Under the pieces are notes generated by a model, which was not told the DNA's origin, did no database searches, and worked only from the letters and a program-made list of their open reading frames with translations. From Chloroflexi bacterium UBA6622 (GTDB taxonomy: Bacteria; Chloroflexota; UBA11872), in NCBI GenBank assembly GCA_002433065.1, contig DJHK01000006.1:625-8488 (forward strand): 7,864 nucleotides of DNA, given 5' to 3'. The position numbers and the translations under genes are program-made. This document shows, piece after piece, positions 6,317-7,864 of the stretch; positions within the stretch are counted from its first letter, which is position 1, and each line of letters opens with the position of its first letter.

Positions 6317-6345
6317 TACCCAGGTAGATTCTTTACCGGATCTGC

Positions 6346-6531
6346 TCACTCTTTAACCAACTTAAAGGTTACTTGATAGCGATAGAAGTCAATGCCCAGT
6401 GCCAGAACCATCGAGACGATCTTCTGCTAGCAAAACAAGACCATAGAAACCCAGAAGAATGAGAGTTAAAAATCACCGTGGAGCATGTAGAGATGGATCG
6501 TATTATTGACCGTTGATTGCCAGGTATGTGG
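6346..6531 (-). pseudogene. remnant of a small membrane protein gene, frameshifted
   Basis: Three short minus-strand pieces line up as one protein of about 60 residues. The first is HTWQSTVNNTIHLYMLHGDF (6528-6469). The second, after a one-base change in the TTTTT at 6472-6468, is LTLILLGFYGLVLLA (6469-6425), a clear hydrophobic membrane-type helix. The third, after skipping the G at 6424, is KIVSMVLALGIDFYRYQVTF and then KLVKE, to TGA 6348-6346. Each piece looks protein-like, but they are short, so chance cannot be excluded. No family is recognised. It has the same strand as the decayed gene downstream of it. It also fills the region between that gene and the dioxygenase, which otherwise holds no gene. 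Confidence 0.33.
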
Positions 6532-6597
6532 CTAAGGAGCAGCAAGTTTGTTTTTAGTTTGCTTATAGACTGGAGGCAATTACACTGAAAACCAGCC

Positions 6598-7419
6598 ATG
6601 TCCCAACTAACTCTCAGTCCGGATGTTCAACGCCTGGCTACCGAACAGCGTAAGCAGTTTTCCCAAGCGGGCTACCTCGCGAACGTGCCACTGTTCGACG
6701 CTGACAGCGTCACACATTTACAGCAACGTTTCAAAGAATTATGTGACCTTCTTCCTGACGGGGTAAATATCAGTCGCATCAATCAGTGGCACAAGGCCAA
6801 CAAATGGGTCTACGACTTGTGCCACACCCCAGCGATCTTGGACTACGTGGAAGACCTTCTCGGATCTGATTTCTTCCACTGGGCTGCCAGTTTCTTCTGC
6901 AAATATCCCGGTGATCACACCGAGGTCCCGTGGCACCAGGACGCCCAGTACTGGCCGCTGTCCCCTCACAAAGCGGTCACTGCCTGGCTCGCCATCTACG
7001 ACACCGACGAGGACAACGGTGCCATGCAGGTCGTGCGTGGCAGCCACCGCGTGGGTGAGATCGCACACGTCCCGGTCAACGGTGAGCAGTACATGTTGGG
7101 GCAGGAAGTCGTCGAGTCTGCCATCGATTCCGAGCAGGTCGTCAGTTTAAATCTCAAGGCAGGCCAGATCTCCCTTCACGATGACGCCATCATTCATGGT
7201 TCACCCGCCAACACGACAACCAACTGCATGCGTGCCGGGCTAACTATGCGGTACTCGGCGGCTGACGTGCGTTGCGATCTTTCCGTCTGGCCGCATTTCG
7301 AGAGCTATCCTGCCCGTGGCGAGAACGCCTACCACCTGAATCCCGTCGGCAAGGTTCCTACCGAAGACGGGTTTCCCGTGCGGGCGAACCAAGTGTCCGC
7401 AGATTTCACCCGGCGCTAA
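6598..7419 (+). CDS. phytanoyl-CoA dioxygenase family protein (Fe(II)/2-oxoglutarate oxygenase), 273 aa
   Basis: The protein has the iron-binding triad of PhyH-family oxygenases (PF05721): H113 and D115 in PWHQDAQYWPL, and the distal H200 in LHDDAIIHGSPANTT. R212 stands where the 2-oxoglutarate carboxylate is held. The block GAMQVVRGSHR (141-151) is also typical, as is NVPLFDADSV near the start. It should hydroxylate a small organic substrate using O2 and 2-oxoglutarate in the cytoplasm. Bacterial members act on varied natural products and compatible solutes, and the substrate is not readable here. The length is normal. The start is fixed by an in-frame TGA at 6586-6588, so ATG 6598 is the earliest possible. 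A GGAGG at 6572-6576 is 21 bases away, too far to be a standard ribosome binding site. The gene appears intact and unlinked to close neighbours. Confidence 0.95.
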   Translation: MSQLTLSPDVQRLATEQRKQFSQAGYLANVPLFDADSVTHLQQRFKELCDLLPDGVNISRINQWHKANKWVYDLCHTPAILDYVEDLLGSDFFHWAASFFCKYPGDHTEVPWHQDAQYWPLSPHKAVTAWLAIYDTDEDNGAMQVVRGSHRVGEIAHVPVNGEQYMLGQEVVESAIDSEQVVSLNLKAGQISLHDDAIIHGSPANTTTNCMRAGLTMRYSAADVRCDLSVWPHFESYPARGENAYHLNPVGKVPTEDGFPVRANQVSADFTRR

Positions 7420-7511
7420 TCTGGCAGAGGGGAAGCGGAATAGATTCTGGATATCGGATCCCACAAAAACTATTTATATTCCTGAAATGCTATTAATTAC
7501 TCTGCTGCTTC

Positions 7512-7520
7512 TGGTATGAT
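7512..7520 (+). promoter_or_regulatory. possible extended -10 promoter for the beta-propeller gene
   Basis: TGGTATGAT is an extended -10 (TGn followed by TATGAT, 5 of 6 to consensus) in an AT-rich stretch between the dioxygenase stop and the next gene. No good -35 is present, which is usual for extended -10 promoters. Transcription would begin near 7527, about 125 bases before TTG 7652. Confidence 0.33.
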
Positions 7521-7651
7521 GTACGCCACGACAAATCATGGAGAAAGATTCAATACAGTATTTTACGGGACAGCAATCGCGATATTGCGCCAGTACAGTT
7601 GGCGGGTGTTCTGTGGGCTTTACCCCAAGCAAAGGCAGCGAGGCAGCGGGA

Positions 7652-7864
7652 TTGTTGCGTCAATGGCCTTTGCTGTTGCTTGCCTTCTTGTTGGTAACGC
7701 TGGTCACTGAATCCGCCGGTGGCGGACCGATCAAGCTAAACATGGCTCTGCCTTCAGGTGGAGAGGTTACTGACGTCGGCCTTCAGTTCAGCCCGGACGG
7801 ATCGCGTGTGCTCTACCTTGCCGATCAGGAGACGAATGGAGTTTACGAACTCTACAGCGTTGCT
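7652..7864 (+). CDS. secreted TolB-like/PD40 beta-propeller protein, N-terminal part, 3' end outside window
   Basis: This frame runs off the window end. Read from TTG 7652 the protein begins with a textbook signal peptide: a basic start (LLRQ), a long hydrophobic core (PLLLLAFLLVTLV) and a likely signal peptidase I site after TESA. GAGG at 7640-7643 lies 8 bases upstream. The mature part has one WD40-like (PD40, PF07676) strand set: LQFSPDGSRVLYLAD then VYELYSV. Such repeats build beta-propellers in TolB and in many exported proteins of unknown role. The product should be periplasmic or extracellular. A longer frame from ATG 7538 is open and adds 38 residues, but that would bury the signal sequence at residues 43-57, and this ATG has no ribosome binding site. 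It is probably not linked to the dioxygenase, since a promoter-like site lies between. Confidence 0.8.
   Translation, partial: MLRQWPLLLLAFLLVTLVTESAGGGPIKLNMALPSGGEVTDVGLQFSPDGSRVLYLADQETNGVYELYSVA

Noticed and set aside
4528..6496. TGTAGAGATGG at both 4528-4538 and 6486-6496, each followed by TGATTG about 15-17 bases later
   Set aside because: A shared 11-mer is expected several times by chance in 7.9 kb, and the flanks do not align well enough to call a repeat family.
7516..7710. 64-aa plus-strand frame over the start of the propeller gene
   Set aside because: The overlapping frame carries the signal peptide and PD40 repeat; this one is its shadow.
1..7864. CRISPR array, tRNA, rRNA, insertion sequence ends or transposase
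   Set aside because: No regular spaced repeats, no cloverleaf-like segments and no transposase-like frames were seen on either strand.

Overview
No feature proves a taxon. The mix is an ABC-F ATPase, a GH127-like protein, a DAO-fold FAD oxidoreductase, a small metallophosphoesterase, a phytanoyl-CoA dioxygenase-family protein and a secreted TolB/PD40-type propeller. This recalls uncultured marine or sponge-associated bacteria such as Poribacteria or Latescibacteria, or planctomycete-like lineages. That placement is inference from gene-family flavour only. Coding sequence is moderately GC-rich. The spacers at 4352-4800 and 6250-6597 are clearly more AT-rich.

Layout. Bases 1-506 (+) are the C-terminus of an ABC-F protein. 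Bases 507-790 show nothing. A small unrecognised ORF (791-1015, +) and a 13-codon leader ORF with a strong Shine-Dalgarno (1022-1063, +) precede a GH127-like gene (1091-2642, +), which is split by one extra base in a G-run. A convergent FAD-dependent oxidoreductase fills 2780-4351 (-). The spacer 4352-4800 holds two stem-loops and one tiny ORF with a very good ribosome binding site. On the minus strand, a metallophosphoesterase (4925-5728) overlaps an unannotated 48-residue ORF (4801-4947). Upstream of these, on the same strand, lie two decayed genes: 5786-6283 and 6346-6531. On the plus strand, 6598-7419 is an intact phytanoyl-CoA dioxygenase-family gene. The window ends inside a secreted beta-propeller gene whose best start is TTG at 7652.

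How the genes relate. Strand switches and wide spacers suggest several independent units rather than one operon. The only tight coupling is the metallophosphoesterase with the 48-residue ORF (23-base overlap). I found no CRISPR array, insertion sequence, tRNA or rRNA, and no convincing new defence or biosynthetic system. The most interesting signals are the frameshifted genes (genome decay versus assembly error) and the small overlapping ORF.
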